NCBI GenBank assembly: GCA_030373505.1
Contig: JAUCYS010000011.1
Location: 1-64,000 of the forward strand
Reading direction: 5' to 3'
DNA length: 64,000 nucleotides
Source: Parasphingorhabdus sp.
Lineage (GTDB): Bacteria; Pseudomonadota; Alphaproteobacteria; Sphingomonadales; Sphingomonadaceae
The position numbers were made by a program, and so were the translations under genes. Positions 1 to 10,094 of this stretch are shown in pieces (the stretch's first letter is position 1; each line of letters starts with the position of its first letter). Below the pieces are notes generated by a model, which saw only the letters and a program-made list of their open reading frames with translations, made no database searches and had not been told where the DNA came from.

Positions 1-86
1 TGTTTCACCCTCTTTTCATGTGGAGGCCATCCTAGCCCGAAAAACAGCGGGTGGCCAGATGCTATGCAACGGGGGCGAAAACCGGC

Positions 87-1388
87 CTATTCGCCGAACA
101 CCCGAGCGAAGATCGTGTCGACATGCTTGAAATGATAGTCGAGGTTGAACCGCTCCTCCAGCTCCGCGTCGGACAGTTTGGCGCTGACATCGGGGTCGGC
201 CTTGAGCAGGTCGAGCAGGGCGATCTGGCCGTCGGATTCCCATACCTTCATCGCATTGCGCTGAACGATGCGATAGGCATCCTCGCGGCTGATCCCGGCC
301 TGGGTGAGGGCGAGCAGCACGCGCTGCGAGTGAACCAGGCCGCCCATGCGGTCGAGATTCTTCTGCATCCTTTCCGGATAGATCAGCAGCTTTTCGATCA
401 CGCCGGTCAGGCGAGCGAGCGAGAAGTCGAGGGTGATCGTCGCATCGGGGCCGATCATCCGCTCGACCGAGCTGTGCGAGATATCGCGCTCGTGCCACAG
501 CGCGACATTTTCCATCGCGGGCAGGGCATAGCTGCGGACCATGCGGGCGAGGCCGGTCAGATTTTCGGTGAGGATCGGGTTGCGCTTGTGCGGCATCGCG
601 CTCGAGCCCTTCTGGCCCGGCGAGAAATATTCTTCCGCCTCGAGCACTTCGGTGCGCTGTAGATGGCGGACTTCGACGGCGAGGCGCTCAACCGACGAGG
701 CGATCACGCCGAGCGTGGCGAAAAACTGTGCATGACGGTCGCGCGGGATGACCTGGGTCGAGACCGGCTCGACGGCGAGGCCGAGTTTTGCGGCGACATG
801 CTCTTCGACTCTCGGGTCGATATTGGCGAAGGTACCGACCGCGCCGGAAATCGCGCAGGTGGCGATTTCCTTGCGCGCGGCGACCAGCCGTTCGCGGTTA
901 CGCTCGAATTCGGCATAGGCCTGCGCCAGTTTCAGGCCGAAGGTCACCGGCTCGCCGTGGATGCCGTGGCTGCGGCCAATGGTCGGGGTGAACTTGTGCT
1001 CATAGGCGCGCTTCTTGATCGCAGCGAGCAGGGCGTCGATGTCGGCGAGCAGGATGTCGGAGGCCCGTGCCAGCTGCACCGCGAGGCAGGTGTCGAGCAC
1101 ATCGCTGGAGGTCATGCCCTGATGCATGAAGCGCGCTTCCTCGCCGACATTTTCCGCGACATTGGTCAGGAAGGCGATCACGTCATGCTTCACCTCGCGC
1201 TCGATCTCGTCAATCCGTTCGACGTCGAACTTGCCCTTGGCCCAGATCGCTTCGGCTGCTTCCTTTGGCACGACGCCCAGTTCGGCCAGGGCGTCGGTGG
1301 CATGGGCCTCGATTTCGAACCAGATCTGGAATTTCGATTCGGGCTCCCAGATGGCGGTCATTTCGGGGCGGGAATAGCGTGGAATCAT
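87..1388 (-). CDS. purB: Adenylosuccinate lyase
   Basis: 433-aa ORF; MIPRYSRPEM...SSDVLDTCLAVQL...GSSAMPHKRNPI fumarase/ASL signature. Confidence 0.96.
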   Translation of the reverse strand: MIPRYSRPEMTAIWEPESKFQIWFEIEAHATDALAELGVVPKEAAEAIWAKGKFDVERIDEIEREVKHDVIAFLTNVAENVGEEARFMHQGMTSSDVLDTCLAVQLARASDILLADIDALLAAIKKRAYEHKFTPTIGRSHGIHGEPVTFGLKLAQAYAEFERNRERLVAARKEIATCAISGAVGTFANIDPRVEEHVAAKLGLAVEPVSTQVIPRDRHAQFFATLGVIASSVERLAVEVRHLQRTEVLEAEEYFSPGQKGSSAMPHKRNPILTENLTGLARMVRSYALPAMENVALWHERDISHSSVERMIGPDATITLDFSLARLTGVIEKLLIYPERMQKNLDRMGGLVHSQRVLLALTQAGISREDAYRIVQRNAMKVWESDGQIALLDLLKADPDVSAKLSDAELEERFNLDYHFKHVDTIFARVFGE

Positions 1389-1501
1389 GATTGGTCCTTG
1401 GACAAAGAGAATGATTGCGGCAATGATGGGCCTTGATTTGCCGCCCCGCTAGCACCTACGAAATGAGTCGGCAATGCAGCGGCGGAAACAGGGAGAATAA
1501 A

Positions 1502-2602
1502 ATGCGTCTGGCTATACTCACCGGCGGCGGCGATGTCCCTGGCCTCAATCCCTGTATCCAGTCGGTCGCAACATCGGCCTGGCAGCGCGGCTGGGATGTG
1601 GTCGGCCTGAGGCGAGGCTGGGAAGGCGTGCTGGAAATCGATCCCGCCGATCCCTGGGCATCGGAAAACAGCGTGATGATGCTCGACCGGAACCGGGTGC
1701 GCGGCATTGACCGGCAGGGCGGCACGATATTGCACAGCTCGCGCTGTGATCCCCGGGTGACGGCGGAGGGGGACCAGACGCAAAAGGTGCTGGATGTGCT
1801 GGATGCGCTGGAGGTTGATGCGCTGATCACGCTTGGTGGCGACGGTACGCTGCGTTTCTCGGCCCATCTGTCGAGCCTGGGTCGTAACGTGATCTCCGTC
1901 CCCAAGACCATGGACAATGATGTCCATGGCACCGATTATTGCATCGGTTTTTCGACCGCCGTTACCCGCTCGGTACAGGCGATTAATGCGCTCAGGACCA
2001 CGGCGGCGAGCCACGAACGGATCGCGGTGATCGAACTGTTTGGACGGCGATCGGGCGAAACGGCGCTGCTTTCCGGTTTTCTGTCGCAAGCCGACCGGAC
2101 GGTGATTGCCGAAGTACCGGCTGATATGGATGTGCTGTTGCCCTTGCTGCTCGGCGACAAGGAAGCCAATCCCGAATCCTATGCGATCTGCCTGGTGTCC
2201 GAAGGGGCCAAGCTTTCCGGTGCCACCAATTTTGTCGATGAGATCAACAAGTCGAACACCAACCGCGATGGCCTGAATATCGGAACGCAGCTGGCGCGGG
2301 AAATCGAGGCGCGCAGCGACCAGCGGACGATCGTGCAGGAACTGGCCTACCTGATGCGGGCCGGAGAGCCGGACGCGATGGACCGGATGGTCGGCTTTGC
2401 CTTTGGTGCGCTGGCGGTGCAACTGATCGAGCAGGACCGGATGGCCAATATGGTGTGCCTGGCGGACGGCAATTACAGCACGGTACCCATCGGCACGCTG
2501 CTGGAAGAAACCAAGGGGGTCAATGTATCGGGCCTCTATGATGCCAACCAGTATCGTGCCAGCCTGATCCAGGTCGAAGACATGCCGATGTTCCTTTACT
2601 GA
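1502..2602 (+). CDS. pfkA: 6-phosphofructokinase (PfkA family)
   Basis: MRLAILTGGGDVPGLN start inside ORF 1433-2602; GGDGT and PKTMDNDV motifs of the PFK family. Confidence 0.9.
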   Translation: MRLAILTGGGDVPGLNPCIQSVATSAWQRGWDVVGLRRGWEGVLEIDPADPWASENSVMMLDRNRVRGIDRQGGTILHSSRCDPRVTAEGDQTQKVLDVLDALEVDALITLGGDGTLRFSAHLSSLGRNVISVPKTMDNDVHGTDYCIGFSTAVTRSVQAINALRTTAASHERIAVIELFGRRSGETALLSGFLSQADRTVIAEVPADMDVLLPLLLGDKEANPESYAICLVSEGAKLSGATNFVDEINKSNTNRDGLNIGTQLAREIEARSDQRTIVQELAYLMRAGEPDAMDRMVGFAFGALAVQLIEQDRMANMVCLADGNYSTVPIGTLLEETKGVNVSGLYDANQYRASLIQVEDMPMFLY

Positions 2603-2624
2603 CCGGGCCAGAGAGGCAGCGACC

Positions 2625-3329
2625 CTAGATCAGTCCTTTCGAACGGAAGGATGTGTGGCCGTCGCGACCGATGATGATATGATCGTGAACGGTGATGCCC
2701 AGCGTACGACCGGCGGCGCATATATCCCTGGTGATGGCGATGTCCTGACGGCTGGGCGTGCTGTCGCCGCTGGGGTGGTTGTGGACCAGAATGATCGCCG
2801 CCGTTCCGAGGGCCAAGGCACGCTTGATCACTTCGCGCGAGTAGATGGCGGCCTGGTCCACCGAGCCTTCACTGACCAGTTCGTCGCGGATCAGCCGGTT
2901 CTTGCTGTCGAGATGCAGGACCCGCACCCGTTCGTGGGCCAGATGCGCCATATCGGCGCGCAGATAGTCCAGCAGTGACTGCCAGCTGCCGAGAATCGGC
3001 TGCGTCCGGACCGGCTCCGAGATCAGGCGCAGGGCAGCGATCTGGACGATCTTGAGTGCGGCGGCGCTGGTTTCTCCCATACCGGGGAAATTTTGCAGGG
3101 CATCGGCGTCGGTGATCAGGAGGCGCGCAAAGCCGCCGAATTCCTCGATCAACTGGCTGGCCAGTGACTTGGTGTCGCGCCGCGGAATCGCCAGGGCGAG
3201 CAGATATTCGACCAGCTCATGGTCGTGCAGGCCATTGCCCTGACCGGTCAATATGCGGTGCCGAAGCCGGGCGCGATGGCCGCTTCGATGGTTGGACAGG
3301 TCTGACCGGACTTCCTTCCCGCTGGACAT
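2625..3329 (-). CDS. radC: RadC family JAB-domain protein
   Basis: ORF 2625-3443, likely start at internal Met (MSSGKEVRSD); HNHPSGDSTPSRQD JAMM motif near the C-terminus. Confidence 0.9.
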   Translation of the reverse strand: MSSGKEVRSDLSNHRSGHRARLRHRILTGQGNGLHDHELVEYLLALAIPRRDTKSLASQLIEEFGGFARLLITDADALQNFPGMGETSAAALKIVQIAALRLISEPVRTQPILGSWQSLLDYLRADMAHLAHERVRVLHLDSKNRLIRDELVSEGSVDQAAIYSREVIKRALALGTAAIILVHNHPSGDSTPSRQDIAITRDICAAGRTLGITVHDHIIIGRDGHTSFRSKGLI

Positions 3330-3478
3330 TCCGTCCCTATAATCAGAACAAATCAGGAACGGTGCTGTTAACCGCAAAACCGTCCGGAAATGTCCAGTAT
3401 CGATTTTATCGCTTAAAACTCGTCCTCTCGGACACTTGTACATTGCAACTTAAGGCAGACTTCTGCATTTCAACCGCG

Positions 3479-6400
3479 ATGGATGAAGAAATCGCCAAAG
3501 ACCCCGTCGGTCGCAACTCCCAGTTTCGACTGTATGGCGGGGTTTTGCTCGTTTTGCTGCTGCTCGGATTGATCGCTCTGTGGATCAGCCGCACGACGCT
3601 GGCAGACAATATCATCCAGTCCGAGCTGGATCAGATGAATGTCAAAGCCAGTTACGAGATCGACAATATCGGTCTTCGCGAGCAGGTCATTCGCAATCTC
3701 GTCATTGGTGATCCCGACCATCCTGACATGACCGCCGATCTGGTTGAGGTCGGCAACAGCCTGAGCCTGGGCGGGGTCGGCATCAACTGGGTCCGGGCCA
3801 GCGGAGTGAAGCTGTTCGGGCGGCTGGAAAATGGCAAGCTGAGCTTCGGCGAGCTCGACAAGTTTACCGATCCGAATGATGACAGTCCGCTGGCATTGCC
3901 CGACCTGTGGCTGGGTCTGTCCGATGCAAAATTGCGAATCGACAGCGATTATGGCGCGATCGGCCTTTCGATCAACGGTCGGGGCGAGCTGCACAACGGG
4001 TTCAGCGGAGAAATTGCGGCGATCGGCGAAAATCTGGTGGGCGGCGGCTGTCGCCTGGACAAGCCGTCCTTTTTCGGCACGGTCGCGATTCGCGGCAAGA
4101 AGCCGCATCTCGAGGGGCCGCTGAGGCTGTCTTCGGCAGAGTGCAGCGGTCTGGATCTGGCCGCAGGAGCCACTGCGGCGCAACTTTCGCTTGATCTCGG
4201 AGCGGATATGGCGAGCTGGTCCGGAAATATCGATCTGACGGGTGGTCCGATTGAATATGCCGATTATAGCAGCCAGAAGATCAATGCGACCCTGCAACTG
4301 GCCGGCGATCTCAAGCAGAGCAGCGGCGATATTAATCTGACCGCCAGCGGATTGCGGTCCCCCTATGGCACCGCCGACCGTTCCCGCGTCGAGGGCCCGT
4401 TCACGCTTGGCTATGGCGGGGCGCAGATGACGGCAAGCTTTGCTGGGCTACCGGAAATTCATGGTGCCCATGCCAATAAAAAGCTCTTGCAAGAGGCGCG
4501 CCGCCTGTCGGCATCGGTTGCGGGGACTCCGGTCGGGCCGCTCGCGGACCGCTTTGCGAATGCGGTGCAGCAGGCCGGAAGCCAGTTCGACATTTCCAGC
4601 GATATCAAGTTCACCAAGGGAACAAGCCGGACGACGCTGTCGCTCAACGCGCTTGGTGCCCGATCGTCGTCCGGCGCGACGCTTCGGCTGAGCGATCCCT
4701 TGCTGCTGGCCTTTACCGACAAGAATGTCCGGATGCTCGCCGATGGCAATATCAGTCTTGAAGGCGGCGGGTTTCCCGATGTCCGGCTGGTGCTCGACGA
4801 TGGCAGCCTGTCCCGCGGATTTTCCGGACGGCTCGAAATGGCCAATTATCAGGCCGGTTCGGCGCAGCTGAAGATTCCGGCGCTGGCGTTTTCGCCGACC
4901 CGTCAGGGCGGAACCAATATTGACGGACGGATCATCCTGACCGGTCCGCTTGGCGATGGGCAGATCACCGGGCTGCAGATCCCGGTCAGCGGCTTTGTCG
5001 CACGCAACGGAAATTTCGCGCTGTTCCGCCAGTGTATCGATCTGCAATTTGCCAGCCTGCGCACCGCGTCCTTGACCGCCGGTCCGACCAGCGCGCGACT
5101 ATGTCCGCAAGGCAATGCTATCCTGTCGGGCAGCGGTTCGAATGTGAATATCGCAGCCAATGCGCCTTCGCTCAAACTGAACGGCAAGGTCGGCAGCACA
5201 CCGCTCGCCATTTCCAGTGGAGCGCTGGGCTTTTCGCGCGCCAAAGGTCTGACCGCGGAGAATGTCGCGATCAGGCTGGGCACGCCGGGCAGCATGACGC
5301 GACTGGACATGGCCGTGCTGAGCGCGGGGTTTGGCCGGACAATCGAGGGGCGGATCGAGGGCGCGTCCGGACAGGTTGCCAATGTGCCGCTGCTGATGGA
5401 AAAGATCGAAGGCGACTGGCGCTATGAAAATGGTCAATTTCTGGCCGATGCCAGCATGCTGGTCCGCGACGAGCAGCCGGTGGAACGGTTCCGGCCGATG
5501 GTCAGCAATGATGTCGCATTGCGCTTTGACGGCACGGATATCACGGCGACGGGCCGAATCCGCGAGCCGGAAACCCTGACCGCGGTTGCGACAATTGATA
5601 TCCGCCACCGCCTGGGGAACAGCGAGGGCAGAGCGCTGATCGAGGTGCCGTCGCTGACGTTCACCGAACGGTTCCAGCCGGAATTGCTGACTCCGCTGAC
5701 ACTTGGCGTGATTGCCAATGTCGACGGGGAAATATCCGGGTCGGGGCGGATTGACTGGGATGGTTCGGGGAATGGCATAAAAAGTACCGGAGCCTTCCGG
5801 ACCAACGGAATCAATCTGGCGGCCGCCTTTGGGCCAGTGACGGGCCTTGCGGGCGAGATCAAATTTTCCGATCTGCTGGCGCTGGAAACGGGTCCGGAGC
5901 AGGTCGTGACCCTGTCCGAGGTCAATCCCGGCGTTGCCGTTTTTGGCGGACGGATCCGCTACCGCCTGCTGCCGGACTATAAAATGCAGGTTGAAGGCGG
6001 CCAATGGCCGTTCGCCGGCGGCAAGCTCTATCTCGAGCCGACGATTCTCGATCTCAGCGAGGAAGCCGAACGGCGGCTGCAATTCACCGTGGAAGGCGTT
6101 GATGCGGCCCAGTTCCTGACCCAGTTCGATTTCGAGAATCTGACCGCGACGGGTGTGTTCGACGGCAAGCTGCCGATGGTCTTCGATCAGGATGGCGGCC
6201 GGGTGGTCGGCGGCTATCTGGTGGCGCGCGAGGGTGGCGGCTCACTCGCCTATGTCGGAGAGCTGAGCTATGAAGATATGGGCACGATGGCCAATTTTGC
6301 GTTCAACGCGCTGAAGTCGATCCGGTATCGCAACCTGACCATCGGGATGAACGGCGATATTGCCGGCGAAATCATTACCGAAGTAAAATTTGACGGCTTG

Positions 6401-6622
6401 CAGCAGGGCGAGGATGCGAGCCGCAATTTTCTCACCAAGCAGCTGGCGCGCATTCCGATCCAGTTCAACGTCCGTATCCAGGCGCCGTTCATGCAATTGA
6501 TAAGCAGTGCAAAATCCTATTATGAGCCGGAACTGCTGGTCGGGCAGAATCTGCCGGCGCTGTTGCGGGCGCAGGAAGCGCGCGCCAAGGACGCAGCGGA
6601 GGCGCTCGAAGATGATGAATAA
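3479..6622 (+). CDS. ydbH: YdbH-like AsmA-type intermembrane protein
   Basis: Start MDEEIAKDPVG followed by one N-terminal TM, then a long beta-rich repetitive region; followed immediately by YnbE-like and YdbL-like genes. Confidence 0.78.
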   Translation: MDEEIAKDPVGRNSQFRLYGGVLLVLLLLGLIALWISRTTLADNIIQSELDQMNVKASYEIDNIGLREQVIRNLVIGDPDHPDMTADLVEVGNSLSLGGVGINWVRASGVKLFGRLENGKLSFGELDKFTDPNDDSPLALPDLWLGLSDAKLRIDSDYGAIGLSINGRGELHNGFSGEIAAIGENLVGGGCRLDKPSFFGTVAIRGKKPHLEGPLRLSSAECSGLDLAAGATAAQLSLDLGADMASWSGNIDLTGGPIEYADYSSQKINATLQLAGDLKQSSGDINLTASGLRSPYGTADRSRVEGPFTLGYGGAQMTASFAGLPEIHGAHANKKLLQEARRLSASVAGTPVGPLADRFANAVQQAGSQFDISSDIKFTKGTSRTTLSLNALGARSSSGATLRLSDPLLLAFTDKNVRMLADGNISLEGGGFPDVRLVLDDGSLSRGFSGRLEMANYQAGSAQLKIPALAFSPTRQGGTNIDGRIILTGPLGDGQITGLQIPVSGFVARNGNFALFRQCIDLQFASLRTASLTAGPTSARLCPQGNAILSGSGSNVNIAANAPSLKLNGKVGSTPLAISSGALGFSRAKGLTAENVAIRLGTPGSMTRLDMAVLSAGFGRTIEGRIEGASGQVANVPLLMEKIEGDWRYENGQFLADASMLVRDEQPVERFRPMVSNDVALRFDGTDITATGRIREPETLTAVATIDIRHRLGNSEGRALIEVPSLTFTERFQPELLTPLTLGVIANVDGEISGSGRIDWDGSGNGIKSTGAFRTNGINLAAAFGPVTGLAGEIKFSDLLALETGPEQVVTLSEVNPGVAVFGGRIRYRLLPDYKMQVEGGQWPFAGGKLYLEPTILDLSEEAERRLQFTVEGVDAAQFLTQFDFENLTATGVFDGKLPMVFDQDGGRVVGGYLVAREGGGSLAYVGELSYEDMGTMANFAFNALKSIRYRNLTIGMNGDIAGEIITEVKFDGLQQGEDASRNFLTKQLARIPIQFNVRIQAPFMQLISSAKSYYEPELLVGQNLPALLRAQEARAKDAAEALEDDE

Positions 6623-6644
6623 TCCATTCAGCCGGGGGAAAGCG

Positions 6645-6890
6645 ATGATGATGTATCAGACAAGTCAATTGACGGATCGGAGATATGATGCGATTCGTCG
6701 CAGAATGAGGAGCTTAGCCACCGCCGGCCTGATTTTCGGGGCATTGACCGGGCTTTCGGCCTGCGTACAGGTAAGTGCGCCGGACAAGCCGATTGTCATC
6801 AACCTCAATATCAATATCAAGCAGGAAGTGGTGTATCGCCTCGATGGAGATGCAAAAGACCTGATCAACAAGGAAGCGGATATTTTCTAA
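6645..6890 (+). CDS. ynbE: YnbE-like lipoprotein
   Basis: Small lipoprotein, LSAC lipobox then VQVSAPDKPIVINLNINIKQEVVYRLD, characteristic of YnbE; start ambiguous (6612 or 6645). Confidence 0.82.
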   Translation: MMMYQTSQLTDRRYDAIRRRMRSLATAGLIFGALTGLSACVQVSAPDKPIVINLNINIKQEVVYRLDGDAKDLINKEADIF

Positions 6891-7285
6891 TGTTTGAACA
6901 TGTAAAGAAAAACAAGGCCCTGGCCCTTATCGGCGGAGTGATCTTGACTGCGGCCGTTGCCGTACCAGTGATGGCGCAGCGCGACCCAGCCTATGAAGCG
7001 GCGCGGGCATCCGGCAAGATCGGCGAGAAGCCTGACGGCTATCTTGGCTATGTGACGTCGCCGTCGCCGGCGATCAAGGCGGTGGTCGAGGATATCAATA
7101 TCAAGCGCAAGGCGGCCTATACCCGCAAGGCGCAGGAAACCAATTCGACGGTGGAGCAATTTGCCTTCACCTCGGGCTGCAACCTGATCATGCGCACGGT
7201 GCCGGGCGAGAAATATCAGACACCGAGCGGCACCTGGAACACGCGCGACAGTTCCGCGCCGGTACGGGATTCGCGTTGCCCCTGA
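6890..7285 (+). CDS. ydbL: YdbL family (DUF1318) periplasmic protein
   Basis: Signal peptide, then AARASGKIGEKPDGYLGYV...INIKRKAAYTRKAQE, DUF1318-like; abuts ynbE. Confidence 0.82.
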   Translation: MFEHVKKNKALALIGGVILTAAVAVPVMAQRDPAYEAARASGKIGEKPDGYLGYVTSPSPAIKAVVEDINIKRKAAYTRKAQETNSTVEQFAFTSGCNLIMRTVPGEKYQTPSGTWNTRDSSAPVRDSRCP

Positions 7286-7311
7286 GCCGACAGCGACATT
7301 GATGATTTTTG

Positions 7312-7344
7312 AAAGGCGTGCCGGCCAGTCTGGCGCGCCTTTTC
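7312..7344 (+). terminator. Intrinsic terminator after ydbL
   Basis: AAAGGCGTGCC...GGCGCGCCTTTT hairpin with T-run. Confidence 0.7.
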
Positions 7345-7395
7345 TATTTGTCCGACCTTCATTTGCCTTCGGGTCGGCCTTGTGCGGCTGCCGGG

Positions 7396-8166
7396 CTAGT
7401 CGCCAAATTCGCCATGGCGGCCACGGCCCGTGGCGAAAGCGGTGGCGCCTTGGCGGGTCTCGCCCGACTGTATCGTCTTCAGTCCCAGTTGCACTTCATG
7501 CCTGATCGCGTCCGCTTCGCTTAGATCCCATTGGTCAAGCATCGACCGGCGATTGCTGCGCAGGCAGCGCTGGGGAAAGGCCGCGATCCCGGCAGCGAGC
7601 TTTCTGGCTTCGGCCAGCGCTTGGCCATCGGGCACCAGCCGGTTGACCAGACCGAAAGAGAGCGCTTCGTCCGCTTTTACCTCGCGGCCGGTCAGAATGA
7701 TGTCGGCGGCGCGCGACTGGCCGATCAGGCGGGGCAGGCGGACGGTTCCGAGATCGATCAGCGGCACGCCCCAGCGCCGGCAGAAGACGCCGAACGAGGC
7801 GGATTGTGCTGCAACTCTGAGGTCGCACCACAAGGCCAGCTCCAGGCCGCCGGCGACGGCAAAACCCTCGATTGCCGCGATCACCGGTTTTGACAGACGC
7901 AGGCGTCCCGGACCCATCGGAGCCATGTCGCCATCAGCCAGCACAGGGTTGCCCTTGCCCTGCGACACCGCTTTCAGGTCGGCACCGGCGCAGAAATTGC
8001 CGCCGGACCCGGTCAGGATGGCGACACTCAGGCTGTCGTCCCGGTCAAAATCGGTGAATGCATCGTATAATGCTCTGGCCGTGTCGGCATCGACGGCGTT
8101 TCTGCGGTCAGGCCTGTTTATGGTGACGGTCAGAATATTCTGGCTGCGGTCGAGCTGGAGAGTCAT
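7396..8166 (-). CDS. Enoyl-CoA hydratase/isomerase family protein (crotonase)
   Basis: 256 aa; NRPDRRNAVDADTARAL..., SGGNFCAGADLKAV, AIEGFAVAGGLELALWCDLRVA. Confidence 0.9.
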   Translation of the reverse strand: MTLQLDRSQNILTVTINRPDRRNAVDADTARALYDAFTDFDRDDSLSVAILTGSGGNFCAGADLKAVSQGKGNPVLADGDMAPMGPGRLRLSKPVIAAIEGFAVAGGLELALWCDLRVAAQSASFGVFCRRWGVPLIDLGTVRLPRLIGQSRAADIILTGREVKADEALSFGLVNRLVPDGQALAEARKLAAGIAAFPQRCLRSNRRSMLDQWDLSEADAIRHEVQLGLKTIQSGETRQGATAFATGRGRHGEFGD

Positions 8167-8502
8167 TGGCTGGTCCTTTGCATGGCATATTGTCGAAATC
8201 TGCGGCTACGATCGCCGGAAAGGGCAGGGGCTCTATGCCGTGCCGCGTCAAAACCGATTTCAGAGGGAAAGCGCGGGCGAGTCAATCCGGTGCGCAGCAT
8301 TTGATGAAGATGGCCACCAAATCCGTGGCCGTCGAGCGGTTTACCGGGCGAATCTGCGCTTGAATCCGCGCCATTTTCCGCGTTGCAGCATTGCTGTTGA
8401 CTTGGGCACGTTGCTTTCCTAAACGGGCCGCGCCTTGGCGGGTCAGCCTGCTGTTGTTTGTGGCTCTTTCTGGCGCTCTTCGGGGCTTTTATAGGGGCTA
8501 TA

Positions 8503-8853
8503 ATGGCAGCAAGCGAATCTGATCAGGATCCCCTCGAAGAGGATGTGCGGGTTTCGTCGCTGGATGAGCGACTGATATCAGCACAAAATCGGGAGCGGAT
8601 CAAAGCAGGGCACCGAAACAAAGGGCCGGACGAAAGTCAGCGGCTCGGCGGGCGGGTGCTAAGCTATTTGATCGGGGGCGTGGCTGGCGGTTTCATTCTC
8701 GGGTGGATATTCGACACCTGGCTTGGAACGACGCCTTTGTTCCTGTTGCTGTTCTTCTTCCTCGGAGTGGGAGTGGCGTTCAGGAAAATTTATGTGATTT
8801 CGAGCCAGCCGGTGAAGGACATCGGTACGGCGCTACCAGAAGATGACGATTGA
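8503..8853 (+). CDS. atpI: ATP synthase protein I (AtpI)
   Basis: Two TM helices, GGVAGGFILGWIFDTWLGTTPLFLLLFFFLGVGVAFRKIY; immediately upstream of atpB; internal Met chosen. Confidence 0.85.
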   Translation: MAASESDQDPLEEDVRVSSLDERLISAQNRERIKAGHRNKGPDESQRLGGRVLSYLIGGVAGGFILGWIFDTWLGTTPLFLLLFFFLGVGVAFRKIYVISSQPVKDIGTALPEDDD

Positions 8854-8871
8854 CGATCAGGGGTTTAACCA

Positions 8872-9651
8872 GTGGCTACCGAAGGCAAAATTGACCCGAT
8901 GCACCAGTTTGAAGTGCAACCCATCTTTGATGGTTTCACTTTATTCGGGCAGCAGATCAGTTTCACGAACAGCGCGCTATGGATGTTTGTGGTCCTGGGC
9001 CTGCTTTATGTGTTCATGGCAGGCGGAATGAAGCGCGAGCTCGTTCCGGGCCGCTGGCAGGTCATGGTTGAGGGGATTGTCGGATTTATCGATAATCTGA
9101 TCCTCAACAGCATCGGTCCCAACGGCAAGAAATATACGCCGTGGATCTTTACCCTGTTCATGTTCATCCTGTTTTCCAACCTGCTTGGCATGATGCCCTT
9201 TGGTATTATTCCGGGGATCCATCCGTTCACGGTCACCAGCCAGTTCACGGTTACCGGCCTGCTTGCAGCGATCAGCTTTTCCATCGTTCTGATCGTCGGT
9301 TTCTGGAAGCATGGCTTCAAATTCTTCAGCCTGTTTATTCCGCACGGAACGCCGCTGCCGATGATTCCGCTGATTTTCATGGTGGAAGTGCTCTCGTTCC
9401 TGGTGCGCCCGTTCAGCCTGGCATTGCGGTTGTTCGTCGCGATGATCGCCGGTCATATCCTGATCAAGGTGTTCGCAAGCTTTGTTATCCAGGCTATTGA
9501 TGCAGGGGGCGCAAGCTGGGTTATCGCGCTGCTGAGCATCATCTTCATCGCCTTCGTTAGCGCACTCGAGCTTCTCGTCTGTGCCATCCAAGCCTATGTT
9601 TTTGCGCTTCTCACTACATTGTATATAAACGATGCGGAAAATCTTCACTAA
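8872..9651 (+). CDS. atpB: F0F1 ATP synthase subunit a
   Basis: 259 aa; ...VRPFSLALRLFVAMIAGHILIKVF conserved Arg region. Confidence 0.97.
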   Translation: MATEGKIDPMHQFEVQPIFDGFTLFGQQISFTNSALWMFVVLGLLYVFMAGGMKRELVPGRWQVMVEGIVGFIDNLILNSIGPNGKKYTPWIFTLFMFILFSNLLGMMPFGIIPGIHPFTVTSQFTVTGLLAAISFSIVLIVGFWKHGFKFFSLFIPHGTPLPMIPLIFMVEVLSFLVRPFSLALRLFVAMIAGHILIKVFASFVIQAIDAGGASWVIALLSIIFIAFVSALELLVCAIQAYVFALLTTLYINDAENLH

Positions 9652-9690
9652 GTCACTTTCAATCCCAATTTTATAATACGGAGTTAAAAA

Positions 9691-10023
9691 ATGAATCTCG
9701 CTTCTGCACAAGTAATCGGCGCTGGCCTTGCTGCCATTGGTATCGGCGTTTCTGCTGCCGGTGTTGGTAATGTTTTCGCATCCTTCCTCGAAGGCGCTCT
9801 GCGCAACCCATCTGCGGCTGACGGCCAGCAGGGACGTCTGTTCATCGGCTTTGCTGCTGCCGAATTGCTCGGCCTGATCGCTTTTGCTGTTGCGATGATG
9901 ATTCTCTACGCTCCACCGGCTGAAACACCCGTTGAAGTTGTTGCTGCCGAAGCCGTTGTGGCTGACGCTCCAGCTGCAATGGAAGCACCGGTAGAAGCAC
10001 CGGTAGAAGCACCGGCTGAATAA
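9691..10023 (+). CDS. atpE: F0F1 ATP synthase subunit c, with acidic C-terminal extension
   Basis: Gly-rich helix 1, polar loop RNPSAADGQQ, helix 2 with AAAELLGLIAF; 110 aa ending VEAPVEAPVEAPAE. Confidence 0.95.
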   Translation: MNLASAQVIGAGLAAIGIGVSAAGVGNVFASFLEGALRNPSAADGQQGRLFIGFAAAELLGLIAFAVAMMILYAPPAETPVEVVAAEAVVADAPAAMEAPVEAPVEAPAE

Positions 10024-10094
10024 TATCAGAGCGGGTCGGCAATGCCGGCCCGCCCCTGTTTTCCGATTTTGCGTTTTGAACTGTCAGGTGAATA

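Noticed and set aside
1385-2422. 345-aa minus-strand ORF
   Set aside because: Antisense to the phosphofructokinase gene.
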